From CAYNLK01 sp964398055 (GTDB lineage: Bacteria > Chloroflexota > Anaerolineae > 4572-78 > J111), in assembly GCA_964398055.1 (NCBI GenBank), contig CAYNLK010000075.1:1-28464 (forward strand): a stretch of DNA of 28,464 nucleotides, in the 5' to 3' direction. Numbering within the stretch: the stretch's first letter is position 1; every line of letters starts with the position of its first letter. Position numbers and translations under genes: made by a program. Of the stretch, positions 17,745-25,685 are shown piece by piece. Below the pieces are notes generated by a model that ran no database searches, was not told the origin of the DNA, and was given only the letters and a program-made list of their open reading frames with translations.

Positions 17745-20700
17745 ATGTCTGCATTGAAGCTTTTCCTGTTCGGCCCACCACGGGTTGAGCTTGACGGCAC
17801 GCTGGTGGAAATCCAGCGGCGAAAAGCCCTGGCCCTGCTGATTTACCTGGCCGTTAGCAGGCAACCCCACAGTCGTGATGCTCTGGCTACCCTTTTCTAC
17901 CCCGACCATTCCCAAAGCCGCGCCCGGTCCTACCTGCGTCGCGACCTGGCCGTACTCAACACCACTCTCGCCAGCGAGTGGCTGGACACCGACCGGGACA
18001 CGGTTGAGCTGCGCCACAATGACGACCATGCGCCGGACCCCGGCCAAACCCTCTGGCTGGATGTGGCCCGGTTTCGAGCGTGCCTGGCCGCCTGCCGCCA
18101 GCACGATCATCCCGCCCACGCATCTTGCACGGACTGTCTGCCCCTCCTCACCGAAGCCATAGAACTCTATACCGATGATTTTCTGGCCGGTTTCACTCTG
18201 CGCGACTGTCCCGAATTTGATGACTGGCAGTTCTTTCAGGCCGAAAGTCTGCGCCAGGAACTCGGCGCGGCGCTGGAGCAACTGGTGCTGGGTTGCAGCC
18301 AGACCGGCAAACCGGATGTGGCCGTGCCCTACGCCCGCCGCTGGGTGGCGCTCGACCCGCTGCACGAGCCGGCCCAGCGAGCGCTCATTCAACTCTACGA
18401 CCAGGCCGGACAACCTTCGGCTGCGCTGCGACAGTACGAAGATTATGTGGCCTTGCTGGAGGCGGAGTTGGGCCTGCCGCCGGAGGAAGAAACCCGGACC
18501 TTGTCCGAAGCCATCAAGGCCAAGCGGCTGTTAAGACCGTATCTCAAGGCGGAGGAAGGTCGCCGGAGCAGGGCGGCAGAAGAGCCATCAGACGCTCAAC
18601 CGGCAGCCCGGCAACCCCCCCAACCGGCCGCGGCTCACGCCGACGTCCGCCCCACGCCCCCTCCTCCAGACTCCGCCAGCTCCGTTTCAATCAAAACTCC
18701 ACCCCATCCCACCGCGCCAAAAACCCAAACCGTCGGCCGCGAGACCGAGCTGGCCCAACTCCATACTCTGCTCAATACAGCCTTACAGGGCAAACGTCAA
18801 CTGGTCTTTGTGACCGGAGAGGCCGGCCAGGGTAAGACAACCCTCATCGAGACATTTCTGGAACAAGCCCGAGCCGGCACAAGCCTGTGGATTGGACAGG
18901 GCCAATGTATTGAGCATCGCGGCCCAGGCGAAGCCTACATGCCGGTTCTGGAAGCTTTCAGCCGGATGTGCCAGGAACCGGGCGGGCAAACATTGGTTGA
19001 CCTGCTGGCCAGGGTGGCCCCCACCTGGTTGGTGCAAATGCCGTGGCTGGTCGATACCGAAGAATTAGAACGGCTGCAAGACAAGGTCCAGGCCAGCACC
19101 CGCGATCGAATGTTGCGCGAGATGGTCGAGGCCGTAGAAATTATGACGGTCAAACGACCTCTGATTCTGGTGTTGGAGGATCTGCACTGGAGCGATTATT
19201 CCACGCTGGATTTGCTGACGGCTCTGGCGCGGCGGCAGGAAAGCGCCAGCCTGCTGGTCATCGGCACCTATCGCCCGGCCGATGTGAAGATGATCGACCA
19301 TCCGCTGTCAGGGCTGGTCCAGGAGATCCAGGTTCTGGAGCAGGGCACGGAATTACCCCTACCCAGCCTGTCTGAGGCGGCTGTGGGCGACTATCTGCTC
19401 AGGCGTTTTGCCAATATGACCCTACCCGCGGGACTGGTCGCCCTGCTCCACCAGCGTACGGGCGGTAATCCGCTCTTTGTGCGGGCGGTGGTGGATGCCT
19501 GGGTGGCGCAAGGGCTCCTGGCTGAGCGAAACGGTCAATGGACGCTCCTGGCTGAGCTTGACGGGCTGGGGGTCGGCCTGCCCAATAACCTGCGCCGCCT
19601 GATTGAACTCCAACTCATCCGGCTGGATACCGCGAACCAAAACATTCTGGAAGTTGCCAGCGTGGTTGGGACAGAATTCGCCGCGGCAGCTCTGGCCGCC
19701 GGCCTCACGATGACCGAGGAAGAAATCGAAGCTCGCTGTGAGATTTTGGCTCAGCAAGGCCAATTTCTGCACGCCAGCGGCCTGGCCGAGTGGCCGGACG
19801 GTACGGTATCGGCCTGCTTTGAGTTTAGCCACCAACTCTACCAGGAAGTGTTGTATGAACGAGTGACGACCGGGCGGCGGGTCCGGCTGCACCGGCAAAT
19901 TGGTCGACGGCTGGAACAGGGCTATGGTTCGCGTGCCCCGGAAAAAGCGACAGAGCTGGCGCTTCATTTTGGGCAAGGTCGCGACTCCAGCCGGGCCGTA
20001 ACATATCTGAGATTTGCCGCCGAGCAGGCCATGCAGCGTAACGCCTACCGCGAAGCCATCGAGCATGTGACCCAAGCTTTAGATATTCTGGCTCGCCATT
20101 CCGACCTGCCGGAGCGGGACCAGCATGAATTAGCGCTGCAATTGATCCTGGGACCGGCCCGACTTATGACCCAAGGTTGGACCTCAGTGGAAGCAGAGCA
20201 AGCTTACATTCGAGCCAGAGAACTGGGTCACGTGAGCAACACCCGCCAACTGGCCACCGCTTTGTACGGGCTGGCCACCGTCTACGAACTACGCGGTGAG
20301 TACATCAAAACCCAAAAAATCCTTGAGGAACGGCTGCAGTTACCGCGTGATCCTGATGATCCCCGCTTGCAGTTAGAATCGCACGAGCTACTGGCCTGTT
20401 CCACCTTTCACCAGGGCGACTTTGTCGAGGCGCTCAACCACGCCGACCAGGCCCTGACCTTTTGTACCCCTGCGGGGGCCGAGCCGCTGACCCCGCTTTT
20501 GGGCGAGGACCCGTCCGTCTCCAGTTATCACTGGGCCGGTTTGGCCCTCTGGTTTCTGGGTTATCCGGATCAGGCCGTGGCCCGCAGCCAAACCGCGTTG
20601 AATGAGGCTAAAGATTTGGGCTACACCTTTGGCCTGGCCCACGCTCAGGAGCAGGCGGCTATGATCCACCAACTGCGCTGCGAGGAGTTGATGGTTGAAG

Positions 20701-23114
20701 AGCGGGCTGAAAACACCATTGCGGCGGCAAAGCAGGGTGGCTTTGCCTATTGGGTTGGCGTAGGTAAGATTTTGTGGGGCTGGTCGTTGGCAGTTCAGGG
20801 CCAAACGGAGCCGGGCCTTGCCCAACTGCATGAGGGGTTGCAAATCTGCCAGCGCACCGGGGCCACCATCGATCACCCCTATTTCCTCTCCTTGCTGGCC
20901 GATGCCTACAGCCGCGCCGGGCAGGTGACTGAGGGGCTTGATGCCCTGGCCGAGGCCTTGAGCCTGGCCCGTAAAAGCCAAAAATTCTTCTACGAGGCTG
21001 AACTTTATCGATTGCGGGGGATGCTGCTCTTGCAGGCCGATGCTACCGCTAACGTGGCCGAGGCGGAAGCCAGCTTTCAGCAGGCGCTGGCGGTGGCGCG
21101 TGACCAGCAAGCCCGGTCGCTGGAGTTGCGGGCGGCGGTGAGTCTGGCCCGCTTGTGGCAAGAGCAAGGTAAGACCGCGGAAGCTCGCGATCAACTGGCC
21201 GAGATTTACAGTTGGTTCAGCGAAGGCTTTGACACAATCGACCTGCAAGAAGCCCGGAGCCTGCTGGAACAGCTTGGCGCTGAGGCGCCGCGGGAGGGCG
21301 CGGGCACAACCCCACTTTCTCCTGTTAGCCCTGCCCCGCCATCCCCAGCGCCTGAGCAGAAGCTGGAGCAGCAAATTCGCTATTGCCGCACCCCGGCTGG
21401 CGTCCGGCTGGCCTATGCCACGGTCGGTAGCGGGCCGCCGCTGGTCAAAGCGGCCAACTGGCTGAGCCACCTGGAATACGATTGGCAGAGTCCGGTCTGG
21501 CAACATTGGCTGGAAGGATTGGCCCAACACCACACCCTGATCCGTTACGATAAGCGCGGCTGCGGTCTCTCGGATAGAGCAGTGGACGATTTTTCGCTAC
21601 AGGCTCAAGTAGAAGATCTGGAGACGGTAGTCGACGCGCTGGGGTTGAAACAATTTCCCCTGCTTGGTCTCTCCGGGGGAGGCCCGGTGGCCATTGCTTA
21701 CGCCGCTCGACATCCAGAGAAGGTTAGCTGTTTGATTCTGTATGGCAGCTATGTGCTTGGCCGGCTGAAGCGCAGCCAGTCCATAGAGCAACTTGAAGAA
21801 ACCCAAATGTTATTCAAAGTGATGGAGTTAGGCTGGGGCAAGGCTAATCCGGCTTTCCGGCAGCTCTACACTGGCCTTTTTATCCCGGAGGGAACAGCGG
21901 AACAGATACGCTGGTTTAACGAGCTCCAGCGGATGTCAACTACACCGGAGACAGCCGTTCGTATGTTTATTGCCTCCTCCTCGGTGGATGTGAGCGATCT
22001 TGCACCGCAGGTAAACGCGCCAACCCTTATCCTTCATGGACGCCACGATGCCTTGACTCCTATTGAGCAAAGTCAGGAATTGGCCAGGTTGATCCCTAAC
22101 ACTCGCTTTGTGCCGCTAGACAGTAAGAACCACATCCTCTTGGAACATGAACCGGCCTGGCCGCAATTTCTGGATGAAGTTCACCAATTTATTCAGAGCC
22201 AAATGGCCGAAGCAGTTCACTCTCAACAGGTACTCACTGCCTCCCGGGAGTCCATCGAAAACTCCAGACCGGCCTCGTCTGCTGGCCCAGTCGGACCGCG
22301 CTTTGTTCAGGAAAAACTCATCGCCACGGGCGGAATGGGCCAGGTCTATCTGGGGCGGGATACCGGAACCGGCCAGCCGGTGGCTATCAAGCAGCTCAAG
22401 CCGGAACTGGTTGCTCACAACCCGGAGGCGGTCAAACGCATTAGCCGGGAAGGTCAAATTCTGCAGCAGCTCAGTCATCCCAACATTGTCAAGGTGCTGG
22501 CCACTTTTGAAAACGAAGGGCAACCGGCTATTGTGATGGAATACGTGCCCGGCGGTTCCCTGCAGGACCTGCTCAATGAACAACCTCAACTTCCGGTGGA
22601 GCAGGCCATTGACTTGGCTCTGGAATTGGCCGATGCCCTGGCCCGGACCCACCATCTGGGCGTTATCCATCGCGATATCAAGCCGGGTAACATTCTCCTG
22701 GCCGCAGACGGCACTCCCCGGCTAACCGATTTTGGGGTGGCCTACCTGGCTCAACAGGATACGCGGCTCACCCAAATTGGGGCCATTCTGGGCACAACCG
22801 TTTATATGAGCCCGGAAGCGTGGCGGGGCGAAGATCTGGATGGCCGCAGCGATATCTGGTCCTTTGGGGCGGTGCTGTACGAAATGTTAGCCGGCCAGCC
22901 GCCTTTTGCCGCATCACAGCCGGTGGCAATTATGACCGCCATCCTGAATGATCCTCTGCCCGATCTGTACCAATTTCGGCCCGACGCGCCGCCGGCTTTG
23001 GTTGAGCTGATCAAGCAGATGTTGGTCAAGAATCGAGAGCACCGGCTGGACAGTATGCGGCAAGTCGCCGCCGGCCTGGAAGTGATCCGGCGGAGCGTGG
23101 TGATGGCCCAATGA
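17745..23114 (+). CDS. R3: BTAD regulator fused to AAA ATPase, TPR, alpha/beta hydrolase and Ser/Thr kinase
   Basis: A 1789-residue protein. Winged helix 1-95 (MSALKLFLFGPPRVEL) and BTAD to about 255 match R1 and R2, then a Pro-rich linker (about 275-330). The ATPase differs from theirs: an AAA_16 type with P-loop GEAGQGKT at 358-365 and Walker B LVLED at 475-479. TPR repeats follow to about 1180. Residues about 1205-1485 are an alpha/beta hydrolase with an apparently complete triad: Ser1310 in GLSGGG, Asp1435 in HGRHDALTP, His1463 in NHILLEHEP. Residues about 1520-1785 are a Hanks kinase: GGMGQVY, Lys1549, HRD Asp1644, DFG Asp1662, SPE. The hydrolase resembles those fused to cyclases and LuxR regulators and could act as a small-molecule receptor or enzyme; that is inference. 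GGGGGGA precedes ATG 17745. The last 89 bases overlap the convergent PQ-loop gene. Confidence 0.93.
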   Translation: MSALKLFLFGPPRVELDGTLVEIQRRKALALLIYLAVSRQPHSRDALATLFYPDHSQSRARSYLRRDLAVLNTTLASEWLDTDRDTVELRHNDDHAPDPGQTLWLDVARFRACLAACRQHDHPAHASCTDCLPLLTEAIELYTDDFLAGFTLRDCPEFDDWQFFQAESLRQELGAALEQLVLGCSQTGKPDVAVPYARRWVALDPLHEPAQRALIQLYDQAGQPSAALRQYEDYVALLEAELGLPPEEETRTLSEAIKAKRLLRPYLKAEEGRRSRAAEEPSDAQPAARQPPQPAAAHADVRPTPPPPDSASSVSIKTPPHPTAPKTQTVGRETELAQLHTLLNTALQGKRQLVFVTGEAGQGKTTLIETFLEQARAGTSLWIGQGQCIEHRGPGEAYMPVLEAFSRMCQEPGGQTLVDLLARVAPTWLVQMPWLVDTEELERLQDKVQASTRDRMLREMVEAVEIMTVKRPLILVLEDLHWSDYSTLDLLTALARRQESASLLVIGTYRPADVKMIDHPLSGLVQEIQVLEQGTELPLPSLSEAAVGDYLLRRFANMTLPAGLVALLHQRTGGNPLFVRAVVDAWVAQGLLAERNGQWTLLAELDGLGVGLPNNLRRLIELQLIRLDTANQNILEVASVVGTEFAAAALAAGLTMTEEEIEARCEILAQQGQFLHASGLAEWPDGTVSACFEFSHQLYQEVLYERVTTGRRVRLHRQIGRRLEQGYGSRAPEKATELALHFGQGRDSSRAVTYLRFAAEQAMQRNAYREAIEHVTQALDILARHSDLPERDQHELALQLILGPARLMTQGWTSVEAEQAYIRARELGHVSNTRQLATALYGLATVYELRGEYIKTQKILEERLQLPRDPDDPRLQLESHELLACSTFHQGDFVEALNHADQALTFCTPAGAEPLTPLLGEDPSVSSYHWAGLALWFLGYPDQAVARSQTALNEAKDLGYTFGLAHAQEQAAMIHQLRCEELMVEERAENTIAAAKQGGFAYWVGVGKILWGWSLAVQGQTEPGLAQLHEGLQICQRTGATIDHPYFLSLLADAYSRAGQVTEGLDALAEALSLARKSQKFFYEAELYRLRGMLLLQADATANVAEAEASFQQALAVARDQQARSLELRAAVSLARLWQEQGKTAEARDQLAEIYSWFSEGFDTIDLQEARSLLEQLGAEAPREGAGTTPLSPVSPAPPSPAPEQKLEQQIRYCRTPAGVRLAYATVGSGPPLVKAANWLSHLEYDWQSPVWQHWLEGLAQHHTLIRYDKRGCGLSDRAVDDFSLQAQVEDLETVVDALGLKQFPLLGLSGGGPVAIAYAARHPEKVSCLILYGSYVLGRLKRSQSIEQLEETQMLFKVMELGWGKANPAFRQLYTGLFIPEGTAEQIRWFNELQRMSTTPETAVRMFIASSSVDVSDLAPQVNAPTLILHGRHDALTPIEQSQELARLIPNTRFVPLDSKNHILLEHEPAWPQFLDEVHQFIQSQMAEAVHSQQVLTASRESIENSRPASSAGPVGPRFVQEKLIATGGMGQVYLGRDTGTGQPVAIKQLKPELVAHNPEAVKRISREGQILQQLSHPNIVKVLATFENEGQPAIVMEYVPGGSLQDLLNEQPQLPVEQAIDLALELADALARTHHLGVIHRDIKPGNILLAADGTPRLTDFGVAYLAQQDTRLTQIGAILGTTVYMSPEAWRGEDLDGRSDIWSFGAVLYEMLAGQPPFAASQPVAIMTAILNDPLPDLYQFRPDAPPALVELIKQMLVKNREHRLDSMRQVAAGLEVIRRSVVMAQ

Positions 23115-23502
23115 TAAATGTTCCCCCTGGCCTGACCGAGTTGATCAGTTCGGCCAAATATTGGCGAATAGCCAATTCACGGCGTCCATTTTGCCGCGGT
23201 AGGCCTGCTCCTCCTCTTTTAGACTTTGCCCCGGTCGGTTTGGCCGCGCCTAACCGCCAATACATCAGCAGTAGCAAAGCGCTGGCAACGGTATAAAAGG
23301 TGTGCAGCAGCCAGATGGGGCCAGGCGGCAAAGTGGCAATGTAGAGCCAGTAGATCAGGTTGCCGGCATTGACCAAAACCAGGTTGAGCCAGCTATACGA
23401 ATGCAAATCTCTCGTCTGAAATGCCTTCCACAGCATCGGCACGTAGCTACTGGCAAAGATAAAACTGGCGACCATACCAGCGATGAGTGATAAATTGTCC
23501 AT
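23026..23502 (-). CDS. PQ-loop/SemiSWEET-like small membrane protein
   Basis: 158 residues. The first 90 have three membrane helices with the PQ-loop/MtN3 look: IFASSYVPMLWKAFQTRDLHS (the Y-x-P turn replaces the usual P-Q), SWLNLVLVNAGNLIYWLYI, and a third helix at about 65-85. SemiSWEET-type proteins of this size dimerise to carry sugars or similar solutes. The remaining 70 residues are polar and low-complexity, and overlap the antisense end of R3. Family members usually end near residue 90, so the tail is probably read-through into old non-coding sequence. ATG 23502 has GGGAG five bases before it. It is the last gene of the unit begun at 24232. Confidence 0.7.
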   Translation of the reverse strand: MDNLSLIAGMVASFIFASSYVPMLWKAFQTRDLHSYSWLNLVLVNAGNLIYWLYIATLPPGPIWLLHTFYTVASALLLLMYWRLGAAKPTGAKSKRGGAGLPRQNGRRELAIRQYLAELINSVRPGGTFIIGPSPRSAGSLPGRRRLAAYCPAGALDS

Positions 23503-23529
23503 TTAATCTCCCTGTCCGCACGATGTGAA

Positions 23530-23994
23530 TTAAGACACTCTGGCAGAATCACTTTGTTGCGACCGGCCAATCTCAATAACCGTGGCGTCGATATGAGCTT
23601 GACCGTGGGCCCGGGCCACCGAAACCCGGTGATTTCCATCCCGCACAAAGTAGGACTCCCCAATCTTCAAGAGTTCGACCGGCGGCAGCAACACGTTCGC
23701 CAGGTGGGCCTGATCGACCCTGACCCAACGGTCTTTGCTTCTTTTCTCACGCGGATAAAACGCCTGGTCAAACTCGTGGTAGCGCCCCTCGCTGCCGACA
23801 ATCTGGTTAAGCGGGACGGCCTGCAAGCCAAGATTGTTGGGGGCCTGGCGGCGCAACTCTACCGGGATGTCGTCAAACGATAGCAGGTTGTTATGTTTGC
23901 CTACCAGGCGTTTGAGCCAATCTCGCCAGTAGGCCTTCCGGTAAGCTCGTTCAAAATTGTCAGTGGCCAGATGGGTATAGAACAGAGTTGTCAT
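23530..23994 (-). CDS. ParB/sulfiredoxin-like protein with DGNHR motif
   Basis: 154 residues. The C-terminal half has VLLPPVELLKIGESYFVRDGNHRVSVARAHG (DGNHR at 119-123) followed by a strand IDATVIEI. This is the ParB N-terminal/Srx-like core, in which a D/E-x-x-H-R loop binds nucleotide or phosphate. The N-terminal 50 residues are helical and basic-aromatic (NFERAYRKAYWRDWLKRL). There is no helix-turn-helix or partner ParA, so this is not a partition protein. Family members of this short type are of unknown function; CTP or ATP binding is possible. ATG 23994 is preceded by a G-rich Shine-Dalgarno. It is the middle gene of three, 37 bases after the coiled-coil gene and 27 before the PQ-loop gene. 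Confidence 0.7.
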   Translation of the reverse strand: MTTLFYTHLATDNFERAYRKAYWRDWLKRLVGKHNNLLSFDDIPVELRRQAPNNLGLQAVPLNQIVGSEGRYHEFDQAFYPREKRSKDRWVRVDQAHLANVLLPPVELLKIGESYFVRDGNHRVSVARAHGQAHIDATVIEIGRSQQSDSARVS

Positions 23995-24031
23995 CAGAAA
24001 GGCCCCCCTTGGTCGTTAAAAAATCAATTCC

Positions 24032-24232
24032 TCATACAGCCAGCGTTTGCCAGGCTTCGTCCCGCAGTTTGGACAGGGCGATCAGGTGCTGTAACGTCTT
24101 TTTCAGATCGGCCTGTTTGGCTTCCAGCTCGACAAGGCGCTCCCGCATTGCTTCATCGGCTACCGGCATCTGCCGGACCTGAGCCAATTCCACCTCGATG
24201 CCGTTGAAACGTTCCACCAATTTGTTAGCCAT
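24032..24232 (-). CDS. 66-residue coiled-coil protein
   Basis: MANKLVERFNGIEVELAQ opens a protein that is nearly all charged helix with heptad-like leucines (RERLVELEAKQADLKKTL). No cysteine, signal or membrane segment. Unrecognised family. AAGGAAGG lies about ten bases before ATG 24232, and the TATAGT -10 of operator B is 61 bases upstream, so this is the first gene of the operator-B transcript. A short charged helical gene is also first under operator A, suggesting that such proteins are a recurring output of this regulon. Confidence 0.65.
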   Translation of the reverse strand: MANKLVERFNGIEVELAQVRQMPVADEAMRERLVELEAKQADLKKTLQHLIALSKLRDEAWQTLAV

Positions 24233-24292
24233 TGTTATTTACCTTCCTTTCCGCAAAATTTAGTTTGGCTTGTTTTGATTTACTTTGACCTT

Positions 24293-24350
24293 ACTATACC
24301 GCTTGAACGCACCACCAATGTTGTCACCAAGCGCACCAAAAAACGCTCCA
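24293..24350 (-). promoter_or_regulatory. SARP-type operator and promoter B
   Basis: Minus-strand TATAGT at 24298-24293, nine bases, then heptamers at an exact 12-bp pitch: TGGTGCG at 24308-24314, degenerate TGACAAC at 24320-24326, TGGTGCG at 24332-24338, TGGAGCG at 24344-24350. Position for position it superimposes on sites A and C. It drives the 24232 gene. Confidence 0.8.
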
Positions 24351-24581
24351 GTTAATTTCTTGGCCAAATTACAATGGGGCAATCTGCCAAACGCGGGTTG
24401 ACAGGCATATCTCCACAAAATCTTAGCGCAGAGAGCGCCAAAGAACGCCAAAAAATAGAAAATCCTGGCAACCTGCCCATCAAGAAGGCAAGAAGGGCGG
24501 CCAACTGATATCAAAATATCAAAATGGACAGAAAAAGGGGAATACGAATGCTCAGAGGGGTCAAAATGATATGAAACAGTT

Positions 24582-24637
24582 GGAGTTGAGGCTTCAGCCG
24601 GTTCTAGGGTTGAATTACCGGCTAAAGCCTCGACTCC
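24582..24637. repeat. MITE-like palindrome with 20-bp arms
   Basis: Arms 24582-24601 and 24618-24637 pair at 18 of 20 positions, and the two mismatches become G-U type pairs on one strand. The loop is 16 bases. The core GAGGCTTCAGCCGG / CCGGCTAAAGCCTC belongs to a class of dispersed palindromes (CGGCTAAAGCC type) that I know from Chloroflexota and related genomes. It lies 52 bases after the end of the PIG-L operon on the upstream side of operator B, and has no T-tract. Confidence 0.65.
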
Positions 24638-24689
24638 GGGGGCACAATTCATAAAAGTACTATCTGGGTGGTTTTGGGCAAATCAGGCG

Positions 24690-25565
24690 TCAGGCGTCAA
24701 CTTCTTGGCTGGTCCTGGTAAACAAGGGCAGCGACCACAGGCGCGGCTCAATCTCCAACGGCAGCCCGGCAAACAGGTCACGCTCCATCTCCCGGCCGCC
24801 GTTGACCAGGCTAAAAGCCCGATAAAAGGTCTGGCTGCCCCACAGCGCCTGATGTTGGGTGGCGGGGAGGGTCCGCAGGACCTCGTAGCCGGGCAGTTGG
24901 GTCTGGTGACAGGCAACGGCTCGCCACACTTGCGGCCAGTAATCCGCCGTATCGATTCGGGTGGTAATGGCCCAGTTTTGCCAGGCGGTCGCCCGCCGCT
25001 CGACCCCATCAACGTGCATCACCAGGTCGCCAAAGGCTGCCTGGTAAATATCTAACTCCGCCTGAGTCATAACCCGGTAATAGAGCTTCGAGACCTGGTG
25101 CGCCGGTCGCTCGGCCGGGTCAAGGTAAGCAGGATTGGCCGCGGCCATCACCGCCGCAGTTGTCAATTGGCTGATGGCAATGTGGTCAGGATGGCCGTAC
25201 AGACCAAAGGGGTCAAAGGTAACGACCACCTGAGGCCGGAACCGGCGCAATTCACTCGCAATCTTGCCAATCGCCTCCGCCGGCTCAGCCCGATCCAAAT
25301 CACCATCCAGGTAATCCAGAAAAGTGACTCCCCCGATGCCCAGAGCCTCGGCGGCGGCATATAGCTCCTGCTCGCGCCGTTGGCCCAGGGCAGTAGGGCC
25401 GGGATATTCGGCCGGGTCGCCGAACCAGCCCCGCTCCCCGCGAGTCGCCGTGATCAGGTAGATTTCAACCCCTTCGGCAGCGTACCGGGCCAGGATACCG
25501 CCCGTACCCAGAGACTCGTCGTCCGGGTGAGCCAGCACCGCCAAGAGTTTCAATTGTTCGGTCAT
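24690..25565 (-). CDS. PIG-L/LmbE-family zinc deacetylase
   Basis: 291 residues. AHPDDE at 12-17 and HPDH at 125-128 are the two zinc-site motifs of the family, with GTGGILARYAAEGVEIYLITATRGE as the usual first Rossmann-like unit. Members remove acetyl or other acyl groups from N-acetylglucosamine-type substrates, as in MshB, BshB and mycothiol S-conjugate amidase. The length and the FDPFGLYGHPDH segment resemble the MshB/Mca side, but the substrate is not certain. ATG 25565 has GGAGG five bases upstream. It is the last intact gene of the operon, with a DinB-fold gene and a rhodanese upstream. That company fits low-molecular-weight thiol chemistry, as an inference. Confidence 0.92.
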   Translation of the reverse strand: MTEQLKLLAVLAHPDDESLGTGGILARYAAEGVEIYLITATRGERGWFGDPAEYPGPTALGQRREQELYAAAEALGIGGVTFLDYLDGDLDRAEPAEAIGKIASELRRFRPQVVVTFDPFGLYGHPDHIAISQLTTAAVMAAANPAYLDPAERPAHQVSKLYYRVMTQAELDIYQAAFGDLVMHVDGVERRATAWQNWAITTRIDTADYWPQVWRAVACHQTQLPGYEVLRTLPATQHQALWGSQTFYRAFSLVNGGREMERDLFAGLPLEIEPRLWSLPLFTRTSQEVDA

Positions 25566-25605
25566 ACGTTCCTCCAGATGTTTGAGTTAGCTGAGCCAGC
25601 CCAGC

Positions 25606-25668
25606 TTACTTATTGAGCTGAACCCGCCGGCCTAACACACCGGTTGCACCCGCGACAAATATTTTCAT
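25606..25668 (-). pseudogene. N-terminal stump of an NAD(P)-dependent epimerase/SDR gene
   Basis: ATG 25668 with AAGGAAAA upstream encodes only 20 residues before TAA at 25608-25606: MKIFVAGATGVLGRR and a short tail. This is the exact look of the first strand and GxxGxxG dinucleotide loop of extended SDR / NmrA-like epimerases, which run to about 300 residues. The rest has been deleted, and the PIG-L ribosome binding site follows shortly after. The stump may still be translated because it keeps its Shine-Dalgarno and its place in the operon. Confidence 0.7.
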
Positions 25669-25685
25669 GGCTGTTTTCCTTCGAC

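Larger units (their letters stand above)
24233..24689. other. 457-base gene-free region
   Basis: It holds promoter/operator B (24293-24350) and a large palindrome (24582-24637). The stretch 24356-24580 contains short A-rich repeats such as CGCCAAA at 24436 and TATCAAAATATCAAAATGG at about 24511, but no gene, terminator or promoter that I can support. Unlike the other three operator sites, no plus-strand gene starts here. An open minus-strand frame across 24260-24652 runs through the operator and has no protein-like features. Confidence 0.6.

Noticed and set aside
20388..21533. Long antisense open frame inside R3
   Set aside because: Expected shadow of GC-rich coding DNA; R3 has an uninterrupted, domain-rich frame here.
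24430..24455. Possible fifth heptamer array (CGCCAAAGAACGCCAAAA)
   Set aside because: The pitch is 10 bp rather than 12, and no TATAGT box or gene start lies at the right distance.
24260..24652. Open minus-strand frame of 130 codons
   Set aside because: It reads through operator B and the -10 box and the large palindrome, has no Shine-Dalgarno, and its composition is not protein-like.
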